NCBI RefSeq assembly: GCF_030463535.1 | Contig: NC_132897.1 | Location: 5,135,960 to 5,199,959 of the forward strand | Direction of reading: 5' to 3' | DNA: 64,000 bases | Source of the DNA: Salminus brasiliensis | Taxonomy: Eukaryota > Chordata > Actinopteri > Characiformes > Bryconidae | Shown: piece by piece, positions 53,501-63,590 of the stretch | Layout of the letters: every line of letters begins with the position of its first letter | Position numbering within the stretch: position 1 is the stretch's first letter | Program-made: the position numbers and the translations under genes | Notes under the pieces: model-generated | What the model was told of the DNA's origin: nothing | Database searches by the model: none | Seen by the model: the letters and a program-made list of their open reading frames with translations, nothing else

Positions 53501-56500
53501 GACGCCGACATTTGTGTGCTGCAGTGGTTGGGGACAGCAAGGAGACGATTGCTTAACGCGTAAGAACCACACACCTTCATCATGCTTCCCTTTTATAGTC
53601 CTCTAAATAAAGGTTCTCTGCTCGGATGGAGTATCCCGTGTCCTGCACATTTGAATGGTTTTCCTGTTCTAGCAAACCACTACTAAGTGGTTGGTAACCA
53701 CTGGGATACCATAGCAACCGCTTAGCAATGCTATAGCAGCCACCTAGGAACACCATAGCAGCCACTTAGCAACACCATAATAACCACATTTGATACCATA
53801 GCAACCACACAGCAACACCTTAAGCAACCACGTAGCAATACCATAATATAAAACTTGGCAACCACTTAGCGACACTATAGCAACCACCTAGGATGCTAGC
53901 ATGTTAGCAACCAGCCAGCAACACCTTAGAAATCACCTGGAAATCAACCATGGTCCTGGAGTATCCCGTGTCCTGCACATTTGAATGGTTTTCCTGTTCT
54001 AGCAAACCACTTGGTAATCAGTTGGTAACCACTGGGATACCATAGCAACCGCTTAGCAACACCATAATAACCACATTTGATACCATAGCAACCACACAGC
54101 AACACCTTAGCAACCACATAGCAACACCATAATAACAACTTGGCAACCACTTAGCGACACTATAGCAACCACCTAGGATGCCATGGCAACCACCCAGCAA
54201 CACTATAGCAACCACCTTTGATGCCATAGCCACTGCTGAACACCACTTAGCAACCAGCTCTTTACCACCCAGCAACACCACAGGAACCATCCATACATTT
54301 AGCAACCAGCTAGCAACACCTTAGAAATCAATGGTCCTGGAGTATCCCGTGTCCTGTCGTGTTAGGCCCCAGTGTTAAGATCATCCCTGATGCCCATGTG
54401 ACCATTTAAGAATCCTCTTTGTGCTTAGGGGCTTTTGGGGAACCTCTGATTGGTTGAATCTGTTCTCTCTGAATCTGGGAAAACTCGTAAGATACACTAT
54501 ATGTCCAAATATTTATGGACACCCATACTAAAGCTACCATTTAGCTACCTTAAGCTGCGCTCATTGCTGACACAGATGTGTGAATGTACACACACACACA
54601 CACACAGCTTGTCTAGGCCCTGTAGAGATGTACTGCCAATAGAATAGGACTCTCTGGAACCTATTGGCACCATGCCCAATGCCACACATTTCATCTGTCT
54701 GTTTTTGTACATTTGTGTTTTATACATCTATGTCTCCAATAGGGGTAAAAAAAAGAAGCTGAATGCATTCATTTCAAGGGGTGTCCACAAACATTTGGAC
54801 AGATATTGCAACCTCCACTGAGCTTATCAGAGAGTCTCATCCCCATTGTTTTTCTCCCCACCAGCTCTCTGTGAGGGCAATTTCACCTGCAAGGAGAACG
54901 AGGTGTGCGTCCGACCCAATGAATGCCGCTGCCGTCATGGATATTTTGGAGCCAGCTGTGACACCAGTAAGAGGCCATTTTGTGTTACGACTTCCTTCCT
55001 CACTGACATTTTTGGCATTCTTAGCCAATGGAAATGGATGTGCCATCTGTGTAGTTCACCATCGCATCAGCAGCCACAGAGTCTATTAATAGACTTAAAG
55101 TTTGTAGGCACTTCTCTGATTGGTATCTGCTTAAGACACCACCAGTCAAACGTTTGGACACACCTGTTTGAATGTGACCATATTTTTGATTTAAAAAAAG
55201 AGGACACTGGGGACAGTGTCCTCACAGTGTCCTACAGTGGACAGTGTCCACTGTAGTTAGGATGTCATGGAGATTGCTCACCCAATGTCACAACTTACAT
55301 TCATCCAGCTGACAACATTTAGCCACGTTGACGGCCAGCTAGGATTTCTTGAGATCAGCCCTTTAGCCCAAACTATCCAGCAAACACTGGTTCTATGGTC
55401 TAAAACTGACCACTACTGAAGGGCTACAGGCTGACCTACCAAAGAATGCACTTACTATACGACTCCCATACGAAGTGTCACTGCTGGCCTGTGCTGAGAA
55501 TGGTCTACTGTCCAAACAATGCATAGTCAGCGGTGGTCTTATGGTGTATTGATGGACAGGGTAGAAACAGGCTGCCAAACTGTGCATCAACAGATGGGCT
55601 ACAGTCAGTTCCTGTATCCTTACACAGTGTTTCCCACACATTGGCAATGCTTGGGTGATCCCTCAAAGCATGTCAACAGCCAACAAAGCGTACAGCACTT
55701 ATCCCAGTTTTTCAGTCCAACAAATATGGATGTAGAGCACGCAGTGACACTTCGTATGGGAGTCGTATAGTAAGTGCATTCTTTGGTAGGTCAGCCTGTA
55801 GCCCTTCAGTAGTGGTCAGTTTTAGACCATAGAAGCAGTGTTGGCTGGATAGTCTGGGCTAAAGGGCTGATCTCATGAAATCCTAGCTGGCCGCCAACGT
55901 TGCTAAATGTTGTCAGCTGATTGAATGTAAGTTGTGACATCGGGTGAACATTATTCAACGCCATCATCAGTTTGTCGTAGAATAGTGATGTCAGCTGACG
56001 TTCATCTTACAAACGTCAAATGCCAACGTTATCCTGACGTAAGATACAGATATTTGACCAAACGTCTGCTGAACGTAAAATTCTTTACGTTGTTAGATGT
56101 TAATATGCTGTTGATTTTAATTCATTGTGTTAAAGAACCAGAATTCAACATCTGTCTAATGTTGGAGCCTGGCGTCAACCCTGATGTTGTTTTTTGATGG
56201 ATATGTGACGTTGATTTCCAACCAAATTTAATGTCTGTCTGACGTTGTTTTTTGTTGTCAACCCAATTTTAGTTTCCCTCTAAAATTCAATGTCTGTCCG
56301 ACATTAAAGTCCAATTACTTTTTTTCCCACCCAATTTGGTAGGTCAATAACCCAGTCCCCATTCATTTGAACTCTTCCTATCACTAGCAATGTCCAGCCC
56401 CCACCACTAGGGTGGTGAATAATAGCACGTCTCCTCTGACACATGTAAAGCCAGACACCGTCTCTTTTTGAACTTTTTGAACATTACTAGTTAGCCAACA

Positions 56501-59500
56501 TGCTCAGAGGAAAGCATGGCTCCTCAGATGCCTGCGCTGACCATCGTCACACTAGGAGTGATGTGGGAGGAAATGCCATCAACCCAACCCTGAGAGAGCA
56601 GGGCCAATTGTGCTCTATCGCACTCTGGCTGCCGATGGCAAGCAGCATGACCTGAGATTTGAACCAGGGAACCTCAGGTTATAGTGGCAATGCCTTAGTC
56701 CACTGGACCACTTGGAGCCGTCCAGTGACTTGTGTCTGATGTCAAGTTGATGTTCTGCTGGTTGGGATGTTTGAAACTGGGACTATTCAGAATCCCTGTG
56801 TCGGACGGGTGCTAGTCTTCAACTTCCTAGTGTTAGGGCACTGCAAGTAATAGGGGGAGTTCACATGAATGGCGAAGAGTAGTAATTGGCCTTCCAAATT
56901 GGGTAGGGTGGTCTTGCGGTGATTCCTTTCCATTGATTGATGGGGTAGGGCGTGGCTGATAAATTGTGGTGGTGGGGGAAGGGGGGCAAAAAACATTAAT
57001 ACACGAAGCAAGTACGAAGTGTTAAGTGATTCTCGTAAAATGGCCAATCCTTGTAGACACAAGTTACAGGTGTTTCTTTCCCTGCCCCTACAGAATGCCC
57101 TCCTCAGTTCTGGGGTCCTGACTGCAAGGGCAAATGCACGTGCCACCCCAATGGCAAGTGCGATGACGTGACGGGCAAGTGCACATGCCACCCCAACCGC
57201 TGGGGCGAGAACTGCGAGAAGCCATGCCCCTGCCAGAAGGGCAAGTGTGACCAGGAGACGGGCAAGTGCACCTGCCACACGGGTTTCTGGGGGCCGCACT
57301 GCAGCAACAACTGCTACTGCAGCATCAACTCGGTTTGCGACCAGAGCACAGGCCGCTGCATCTGCAACCCCGGCTGGTACGGGCGCAACTGTGGCGCCCA
57401 GTGCTCCTGCAACAACTCGCCCTGCGAGCAGTTCACGGGTCGCTGCCAGTGTCGAGAGAGGCTGTGGGGACCCAACTGCGAACGCTACTGCCAGTGCGTA
57501 CACGGCAAATGCAACCCGGCGGACGGCTCGTGCACCTGCAAGCCGGGCTACAGGGGCAAGTTCTGCAGGGAGCCGTGCCCGGCCGGGTTCTATGGACAGA
57601 ACTGCAGGAACAAGTGAGGAGAGGGGTTGGGAAAGCATAATAGATTCAGCTACGGTCCTGAAGATCTACCACCCTGATCTGAGACTCCTCATCCAGGTGA
57701 TGAAGACCTGTGGGAGCATCTGAACCCTCTAGGGTGGTGGATCTTCAGGACCAGAATTGAGCACCCATGACTTTCCATACATCCTATTGAACAAGTCATG
57801 TTGTCCTTCATGATCCGAGGCCAGATAGTGGCTCATCAAATCTCGTCTGTCCCCAGGTGTGGTCACTGTAAAGGTCAGCAGCCTTGTAAGGTCACAGAAG
57901 GACGTTGCGTTACTTGTGAGAGAGGCTGGAACGGCACTAAATGCGACCAGATGTGTGCTCCTGGCTTCTTTGGGGAGAACTGCAAAGACGAATGTCCGCC
58001 GTGTAAAGATGGTCACTTCTGCGACCGCATCAATGGGAAGTGCTCTCACTGCAATCCCGGCTGGATCGGAGATCGGTAGGACTTTAATGATGTTTTTGTT
58101 GATTTCACAGAAGTCCTTTAATGGCTTTTCTCATCGTAGGGATTTCAGTGTGCCATACGCCTTCCCTGACCTCTCGCCCTCTCTCTCTCTCTCTCTCTAT
58201 AGCTGTGAGGTTCGCTGTCCCAACGGGACGTATGGAGAGAACTGTGCGAATGACTGCAGCCACTGCTTTAACGGAGACTGCCACTTTGCTACAGGAGAGT
58301 GCCTGTGCGACTCAGGCTTTTACGGGACATAGTAAGTCTGTTACTGTTTTTGAGGTCAAGGCTGAATGGAGCTCACAGTCGTAAACATTCACTTGGGAGT
58401 GATCAGGAATGGTGGGAAGTCAAAGCTGACTGTTATCATGGCGTATCAAATACGCTGGGGCAGCATCCTTCCTTCATTCGTGCCATTCTACAATGTAGCC
58501 CCTTCATTTGTACTGTTCTAGAATGTAGTTCGTCCATTTGTGCTGTTCTTGAACATAGTCCCTCCATTTGTACTGTTCTAGAATGTAGTCCCTTCACTCG
58601 TACTGTTCTAGATTGTAGTCCCCCCGTCCACACAGTTCTAGAATGTAGTCCATCCATTTTGTAATGTTCTACAATGTAGTCCCTCCATTCGTGCTGTTCT
58701 TGAATGTAGTCCCTTTATTTGTACTTTTCTAGAATGTAGTCCCTTCACTCGTACTGTTCTAGATTGTAGTCCCCCCGTCCACACAGTTCTAGAATGTAGT
58801 CCATCCATTTTCTACTGTTCTAGAATATAGTCCCCCCATTCATACTGTTTTTGAACGTAGTCCCTCCATTTGTACTGTTCTAGAATGTAGTCCCCCATTC
58901 ATACTGTTTTTGAACATAGTCCCTCCATTTGTACTGTTCTAGAACGTAGTCCCTACATGCGTACTGTTCTTGACCATAGTCCCTCCATGTGTACTGTTAT
59001 TGAACGTAGTCCCTCCACTTGTACTGTTCTAGAATGTATTCCCTCCATTCGTACGGTCCTTGAATGCAGTACCTCCATTCATACTGTTCTAGAACTTAGT
59101 CCCTCCATTCGTACTGTTATAGAACATAGTCCCTCCATTTGTTCTGTTCTGCAATGTAGTGCCTCCATTCGTACTGTTATAGAACATAGTCCCTCCATTT
59201 GTTCTGTTCTGCAATGTAGTGGCTCCATTCGTACTATTCTATGTTTCCCTTTTACTCGTACTGTTCTAGAATGTAGTCCCTCCATTCACAATGTCCTAGA
59301 TCATTCTGATTCTAGTCAAAACATTCTAGAGTGCTCATCCTCAATTTGTACTGTTCTAGAATGTAGTCCCTCCATTCGTACTGTTCTAGAATGTTCTCTC
59401 TTAATTCACTGTTCTAGAATGTTCTCTCTTAATTCACTGTTCTAGAATGTTCATCCTCTAGGCAAGCTGTTCTAGAACGTTCACCCCCATTTGCATTGTT

Positions 59501-62500
59501 CTAGAATGCTTATTATCTAGTGAAGCTGTTCTCCAATGTTTCTCCAGTCTGTTTATCCACTAGTCACACTGTTCTAGAATGTTCTTCTTTCCCTCCCCTC
59601 TTTACACAGTTCTAGAATGTTCTCCCTGTTCCACCTTCATAATGTTCTTTCATTACCTCCCATTCACACATATATCCCGTAAAGCGCTCAGCCTTTCTAG
59701 GATCTCTGAAGCTTTTTGCTTGTCTAGAATCCCTGAAGTTCAGCAGTGTTGATCTTGTGGAATGTGTTCGAGTTCCAGAGGCGTGGAACGCTGCATTCCA
59801 GGAAGGGCTCCGCAGGCCTGCGGTTTTGATGCGACTCAGCACATAATTAACAGATTAAGGCCTCAATCAGGATCTTTGCTGCTAAATTACATGTGACCAG
59901 CCTTCCGTCTATAAATTCATCACTGGAACAGGCACAGAGGTTCTGCAGATGAGAATCAGAACCCTGTATGAATAAAGAAGTGGGGTTGCTCCCACTGCCA
60001 AGCAGCTATGACAAACTGAGAGGTCCAGGCTGAGACGTTTATCAGCTGAATCTGTTGAAAGATGAAATGGATTCGGAATTCTTTTAAAACCTCTTAAAGG
60101 AATTTTACACAAACATTTCCTTTTCTTTCTCCAGCTGCTTTTGCTGATATCTACTCATCTCTACAGAAAAGCTTATTTGGCATGAATCAAACACTAGAAC
60201 CGCACTGTATTTCATAAAGGAACGCCTTTTCTTAACGTTAGGGAATGGGAATAGTTGCCCTCTCTTGCCAAGCAGCATTTTTTCACAAGAGGCCCCAGCC
60301 CAAGCAATGATTTTGACTGTAATGGCTCCTAAATACCGTCCATCATCCCTCATAAAGATCTCGTTCAGAGAACGTTAACGACGTTCTCGTGGCTGTTTTC
60401 TCTGTTTTACTGATTTCTTTCGCTCCAAATTATCAGTGAAATCCTTCCATGTTGGATATTTACACTCCTTATTAGGAACACTGCGTAGAATCAAACATGG
60501 TCTTCTGCTGCAGTAGACCATCCGCCTCAGGCCTCGAGATGTTCCTGTTCACACTGATCGAGAATGTTCTCCATTCATACTGTTCTAGAACTTTTGTTTT
60601 TCTTTTATCTTGTTCTAGAATGTATGTTATTCATTCACTGGTCTAGCATGTCCATCTTCCTTTCACACTGTTCTAGAATTTTCATCCTCAATTCATACTG
60701 TTCTAAATTGTTGGTTCTACATTCACATTATTCAACAATGTTCATTCTTCATTCACACTGTTCTAGAATGTTCATCCTCAATACACACTGTTCTAGAATG
60801 TTCATCCTACATTCACACTGTTCTAGAATGTTCATCCATCCTCCTTTCACTCTGTTCTAGAATGTTCATCCTCCATACACACTGTTCTAGAATGTTCATC
60901 CTCCATACACAATGTTCTAGAATGTTCATCCTCCATACACACTGTTCTAGAATGTTCATCCTCCATTCACACTGTTCTAGAATGTTTGTCCTCCATACAC
61001 ACTGTTCTACAATTGTCATCCTCCATTCACACTGTTCTAGAATGTTCATCCTCCATTCACACTGTTCTAGAATGTTCATCCTCCATTTACACTGTTCTAG
61101 AATGTTCATGCATCCTCCTTTCACTCTGTTCTAGAATGTTGATCCATCCTCCCTTTACTCTGTTCTAGAATGTTGATCCATCCTCCATTCACACTGTTCT
61201 AGAATGTTCGTCCTCCATACACACTGTTCTACAATTGTCATCCTCCATTCACACTGTTCTAGAATGTTCGTCCTCCATTCACAGTTCTAGAATGTTCATC
61301 CTCCATACACACTGTTCTAGAATGTTCATCCTCCATTTACACTGTTCTAGAATGTTCATCCATCCTCCTTTCACTCTGTTCTAGAATGTTCATCCATCCT
61401 CCTTTCACTCTGTTCTAGAATGTTCATCCTCCATACACACTGTTCTAGAATGTTCATCCTACATTCACACTGTTCTAGAATGTTCATTCTCCATTTACAC
61501 TGTTCTAGAATGTTCATCCATCCTCCTTTCACTCTGTTCTAGAATGTTCATCCTCCATACACAATGTTCTAGAATGTTCATCCTCCATACACAATGTTCT
61601 AGAATGTTCATCCTCCATTCACACTGTTCTAGAATGTTCGTCCTCCATACACACTGTTCTACAATTGTCATCCTCCATTCACACTGTTCTAGAATGTTCA
61701 TCCTCCATTCACACTGTTCTAGAATGTTCATCCTCCATTTACACTGTTCTAGAATGTTCATGCATCCTCCTTTCACTCTGTTCTAGAATGTTGATCCATC
61801 CTCCTTTCACTCTGTTCTAGAATGTTGATCCATCCTCCTTTCACTCTGTTCTAGAATGTTCATCCTCCATTCACACTGTTCTAGAATGTTCGTCCTCCAT
61901 ACACACTGTTCTACAATTGTCATCCTCCATTCACACTGTTCTAGAATGTTCGTCCTCCATTCACAATGTTCTAGAATGTTCATCCTCCATTCACACTGTT
62001 CTAGAATGTTCTTCCTCCATTCACACTGTTCTACAATTGTCATCCTCCATTCACACTGTTCTAGAATGTTCGTCCTCCATTCACACTGTTCTATAATGTT
62101 CGTCCTCCATTCACACTGTTCTAGAATGTTCGTCCTCCATTCACACTGTTCTAGAATGTTCATGCATCCTCCTTTCACTCTGTTCTAGAATGTTGATCCA
62201 TCCTCCTTTCACTCTGTTCTAGAATGTTGATCCATCCTCCTTTCACTCTGTTCTAGAATGTTCATCCTCCATTCACACTGTTCTAGAATGTTCGTCCTCC
62301 ATACACACTGTTCTACAATTGTCATCCTCCATTCACACTGTTCTAGAATGTTCGTCCTCCATTCACACTGTTCTATAATGTTCGTCCTCCATTCACACTG
62401 TTCTAGAATGTTCGTCCTCCATTCACACTGTTCTAGAATGTTCATTCTCCATTCACACTGTTCTAGAATGTTCGTCCTCCATACACAATGTTCTAGAATG

Positions 62501-63321
62501 TTCGTCCTCCATTCACACTGTTCTAGAATGTTCATCCTCCATACACACTGTTCTAGAATGTTCATCCTCCATACACACTGTTCTAGAATGTCCATCCATC
62601 CTCCTTTCACTCTGTTCTAGAATGTTCATCCTCTCACTCTGTTCTAGAATGTTCATCCTCCTTTCACTCTGTTCTAGAATGTTCATCCTCCTTTCACACT
62701 GTTCCAGAATGTCCATCCTTTATTCACACTGTTCTAGAATGTCCATCCTAGTCATGCAACGCCATAGCAACCACCGCAAAAACAGTTTAACCCTACTGAC
62801 CACATGGGAACCTCCAAGCGACTGCCTGGAGGGCTGCTAATGTACTAACCAGGTGCCTGGAAGTGGGAACCACTAAAGCTGCCGTTCTTCGTATTGTCCA
62901 GGAAATGCTAATTTTGCTAGTTAGGGGGTAGTTAGCGGGTTGTTGGGCAGGGATAGCACGTTCCAGATTTGTTTAGTGAAGGAATTTCTTAAATCTTATA
63001 TTCTTGTTATTCCAATTTATCAGACGGATGGGGCTTCTTGGCCATCGTTAGACTCATGTTAGTGATTAAGGCCCAGTTTCCCAAAAGCATTTCGGGATCG
63101 AGACCATTTTTTAGAGGGAGAGAGATTGCTCAGTGTGATGCTCACTCTACCATGCTATCGAGACACTCAGCCCTGCCTGTTTAACATTATTCCTTTCTCT
63201 CTTTTTTATCCTTGCAGCTGCAATCTGACCTGTGAGTTCGGTCAGTTTGGGGTTAACTGCGCAGAGACGTGCCCCTGCCACGATAAAAACTGCAACCCGG
63301 TGTCTGGAGCCTGCAATTTAT
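38578..63321 (+). CDS. scarf2: Scavenger receptor class F member 2, 5' part (7 exons; continues past window)
   Basis: Type I membrane receptor with tandem EGF-like repeats. Exons: 38578-38687, 53501-53559, 54865-54966, 57094-57613, 57857-58075, 58203-58331, 63218-63321. All GT-AG, phases consistent, 1243 nt (414 codons plus one base). A hydrophobic signal peptide (~residues 1-22, ending PSFGQ) is followed by ELNPKGRNVCR, then CxCxxG...W/F-G EGF modules. NEVCVRPNECRCRHGYFGAS, SPCEQFTGRCQCRER and KGQQPCKVTEGRC match human SCARF2 much better than SCARF1. Human SCARF2 enters its transmembrane helix near residue 440, so membrane and cytoplasmic parts lie beyond the right edge. Intron 1 is ~14.8 kb and intron 6 ~4.9 kb, both filled with minisatellites. 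SCARF2 is linked to Van den Ende-Gupta syndrome in humans. Confidence 0.94.
38985..39480. repeat. Segmental duplicate, copy 1
   Basis: Near-identical blocks (TCCCTCAATAAAAGGTTGAG, GTCCCCTAGAGATAATATAA, ACCTATATAGGACAGGTCTA) recur in order at 42325-42900. The 50-bp minisatellite follows directly. Confidence 0.85.
39480..40160. repeat. 50-bp minisatellite, ~14 copies
   Basis: Unit CCTATATAGAACCATGACC, ATGACTGTGGTTC, TTTAGTAAAGGTAATG; the period is exactly 50 bp at 39491, 39541 and 39591. A shorter ~44-bp variant lacks one CCATGA. Lies in scarf2 intron 1 with degenerate copies to ~40500. Confidence 0.95.
40555..40885 (-). mobile_element. MITE family A, partial
   Basis: TTGGCACCATGCCTAATACC to GAGCAGGTGTCCCAATACTT, reverse orientation, one end missing. 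Confidence 0.65.
41750..42000. repeat. Telomere-like foldback element
   Basis: Degenerate AACCCTAA units (ACTCTAACCCTGCG, CTCAACCCTAAAAAAAACC) then AAGGTTAGGGTTAGAGTTAC, flanked by inverted ATTCAACCAAATGTCTATTA / AATAGACATAAAATAG sequences. Confidence 0.6.
42325..42920. repeat. Segmental duplicate, copy 2 (unexpanded)
   Basis: Counterpart of 38985-39480. At its right end only about one and a half diverged 50-bp units are present (TGACTGTGGTTCTTTAGTAA at ~42857 and again at ~42906). Confidence 0.85.
43228..43570. mobile_element. hAT-like MITE family C, copy 2
   Basis: Begins AGGGCTGGGCGATATGG, ends GTCATATTGCCCAGCTCT. Reverse orientation of 21688-22024 with CAACATCTGCTGCTCTTCAT shared inversely. 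Confidence 0.75.
44121..45575. repeat. 82-bp minisatellite, ~18 copies
   Basis: Unit starts TAACTGGTGTAATGGTAGAT, then AGTGAAGGAAACTGAATGAC, AGAGACTGTCTCAAATTAGC and TAAAAAGCTAAAGCTAAAGCGC. Starts at 44121 and 44203 give 82 bp. Length variants come from gain or loss of the 6-bp AAAGCT sub-repeat. In scarf2 intron 1; no open frame. Confidence 0.95.
46605..46680. repeat. Single inverted, diverged copy of the 82-bp unit
   Basis: AGCTAATTTGAGACAGTCTT then TCACTCAATTTCCTTCACTA and CACCAGTTAGCTTGAGCG is the reverse complement of the 82-bp unit, ~1 kb beyond the array. Confidence 0.85.
46690..46720. repeat. (ATT)n microsatellite
   Basis: About nine ATT units in scarf2 intron 1. Confidence 0.9.
47484..47535. 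repeat. (CT)n microsatellite
   Basis: Nearly pure CT run in scarf2 intron 1. Confidence 0.95.
47960..49080. other. Intronic stretch with no defined gene
   Basis: AT-rich scarf2 intron 1 DNA. The block GTAACAGTTTTGGGGTTTTG through CAGCTCTGTTTCGGTTCTGC (48995-49075) recurs inverted at ~34080-34190, so it is a dispersed repeat. Nothing else is recognised. Confidence 0.4.
49255..50030. mobile_element. Probable hAT-like repeat
   Basis: Starts GCTAGAGATGTCCCGATTAA followed by CCGATACCGATCCGATCTTT, the typical end of teleost hAT-derived repeats. The right boundary is uncertain and no transposase is readable. Confidence 0.4.
50760..51460. repeat. Threefold repeat with ATGCAAAT
   Basis: The sequence CTGTGCCTTTAAGATACATG, CAAATGAG, then GAATGGGTGGGGCT occurs near 50885, 51125 and 51305, with AAGGGCCCATAT at the left end and its inverse ATATGGGCCCTTTAAA at the right end. 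An inverted relative lies at 53215-53395. Confidence 0.7.
52845..53165. repeat. AGCAAC-rich minisatellite, block 1
   Basis: Loose ~18-24-bp units of the form CCATAGCAACCACTTAGCAA and ATACCATAATAACCACC, upstream of scarf2 exon 2. Confidence 0.85.
53501..53559 (+). CDS. scarf2: scarf2 exon 2
   Basis: Acceptor CTCTTTGCAG, donor GTAAGA, 59 nt. It encodes TPTFVCCSGWGQQGDDCLT, equivalent to human VPTCCAGWRQQGDEC. AGCAAC-rich repeats lie on both sides. Confidence 0.93.
53600..54355. repeat. AGCAAC-rich minisatellite, duplicated block 2
   Basis: Two tandem ~330-bp segments, each starting GGAGTATCCCGTGTCCTGCA and continuing with GGGATACCATAGCAACCGCT arrays; a third start appears at ~54337. Immediately downstream of scarf2 exon 2. 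Confidence 0.85.
54490..54810 (+). mobile_element. MITE family A, diverged
   Basis: ACACTATATGTCCAAATATT left end; right end GGGGTGTCCACAAACATTTG. It lies just upstream of scarf2 exon 3, with a (CA)n inside. Confidence 0.65.
54865..54966 (+). CDS. scarf2: scarf2 exon 3 (first EGF-like module)
   Basis: Acceptor CCCACCAG, donor GTAAGA, 102 nt. It encodes LCEGNFTCKENEVCVRPNEC then RCRHGYFGASCDT, almost identical to human SCARF2. One N-glycosylation sequon (NFT). Confidence 0.95.
55270..55960. mobile_element. Long foldback element
   Basis: Arms 55277-55486 and 55738-55953 are near-perfect reverse complements (e.g. TTACTATACGACTCCCATAC versus GTATGGGAGTCGTATAGTAA), separated by a 251-bp loop. 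No coding capacity. In scarf2 intron 3. Confidence 0.85.
55960..56340. repeat. ACGT-rich dispersed repeat
   Basis: Recurrent AACGTC/GACGTT words (CCAACGTTATCCTGACGTAA, GTCTGTCTGACGTTG) at short, irregular spacing, a pattern common in teleost dispersed repeats. Confidence 0.5.
56380..56725 (-). mobile_element. tRNA-derived SINE
   Basis: Reverse complement begins AAGTGGTCCAGTGGACTAAG, with B box GGTTCAAATCTCAGG, then CATGCTGCTTGCCATCGGCA and the GAGCACAATTGGCCC body. In scarf2 intron 3. Confidence 0.8.
57094..57613 (+). CDS. scarf2: scarf2 exon 4 (several EGF-like modules)
   Basis: Acceptor CCCTACAG, donor GTGAGG, 520 nt. It encodes about four EGF/laminin-type modules with the FWGPDC, RWGENC, FWGPHC, WYGRNC and LWGPNC signatures, ending CPAGFYGQNCRN. 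It is distinctly GC-richer than the flanking introns, which leaves other frames open on both strands; those frames are not genes. Confidence 0.96.
57857..58075 (+). CDS. scarf2: scarf2 exon 5
   Basis: Acceptor GTCCCCAG, donor GTAGGA, 219 nt. It encodes CGHCKGQQPCKVTEGRCVTC, then ERGWNGTKCDQ, FFGENC and CNPGWIGDR, matching human SCARF2 residue by residue in most positions. Confidence 0.95.
58203..58331 (+). CDS. scarf2: scarf2 exon 6
   Basis: Acceptor (CT)nATAG, donor GTAAGT, 129 nt. It encodes CEVRCPNGTYGENCANDCSH then CFNGDCHFATGECLCDSGFY. Intron 5 before it is only 127 nt. The 30-bp minisatellites begin about 155 bp downstream. Confidence 0.94.
58486..59640. repeat. 30-bp minisatellite, array 1 (~37 copies)
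   Basis: Unit GTAGTCCCTCCATTTGTACT then GTTCTAGAAT (30 bp). The GTTCTAGAAT core is shared with array 2. Open 10-aa-period frames arise because 30 is divisible by 3. In scarf2 intron 6. Confidence 0.95.
59660..60540. other. Unique sequence between the two 30-bp arrays
   Basis: Ordinary scarf2 intron 6 DNA. No exon with fitting EGF signature, no element ends and no repeat recognised. Confidence 0.45.
60560..62760. repeat. 30-bp minisatellite, array 2 (~70 copies), each with a heat-shock-element motif
   Basis: Unit TGTTCTAGAATGTTCATCCT then CCATTCACAC (30 bp). Most units contain gTTCtaGAAtgTTC, e.g. TTC 61035-61037, GAA 61040-61042, TTC 61045-61047. A variant TTCTACAATTGTC lacking the motif recurs (near 61006, 61231, 61661, 61911, 62031, 62311), showing higher-order duplication. 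Open frames on both strands are artefacts. In scarf2 intron 6. Confidence 0.95.
63035..63165. repeat. Dispersed repeat shared with the CTGT-array spacers
   Basis: GGCCCAGTTTCCCAAAAGCA then GAGAGATTGCTCAGTGTGAT and GCTCACTCTACCA resemble the spacer blocks at ~29600 and ~30635. Confidence 0.6.
63218..63321 (+). CDS. scarf2: scarf2 exon 7 (last EGF-like module in window)
   Basis: Acceptor ATCCTTGCAG, donor GTAAGA, 104 nt. It encodes CNLTCEFGQFGVNCAETCPC then HDKNCNPVSGACNL, equivalent to human CHEDTCDPVTGACHL just before the membrane segment. Confidence 0.93.
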
Positions 63322-63590
63322 GTAAGAGAAACCTTTTTGGTGTGTCTGCATCTCTTTATGTCTCTCTCCCCTACTCTCTCTCTCTCTCTCTCTCTAGACT
63401 CTTTGTTATGTCATTTGTTTTGGAGACCCACAAGAGTTCCTGGTCTGCTGAGACACACTGTGTTCCATTGCGTCAATGTCAAGCGAGCCTGTGTGCTATA
63501 GCACAAAGAGCAGGGTGGGTCATCTCCAGAAGGGTAGAACGTTCTTAGTGGGAATAGTTGTTGTGAAAGTAGAATTAGAATTAGCTTTTA

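Noticed and set aside
53580..54305. Antisense frames rich in Gly/Cys/Tyr (MAAMVFLGGCY, MLNVWMVPVV)
   Set aside because: Reverse reading of the AGCAAC minisatellite; several frames show the same pattern.
56787..57638. 283-codon antisense frame over scarf2 exon 4
   Set aside because: The GC-rich EGF exon leaves other frames open, and the Ala/Val-rich product has no recognisable homology. The sense frame is clearly scarf2.
60560..62620. Opposed repeat proteins with 10-aa periods (MFILHSHCSR and MNILEQCEWR types)
   Set aside because: The 30-bp unit is divisible by 3 and lacks stops in these frames on both strands; simultaneous openness both ways argues for a repeat artefact.
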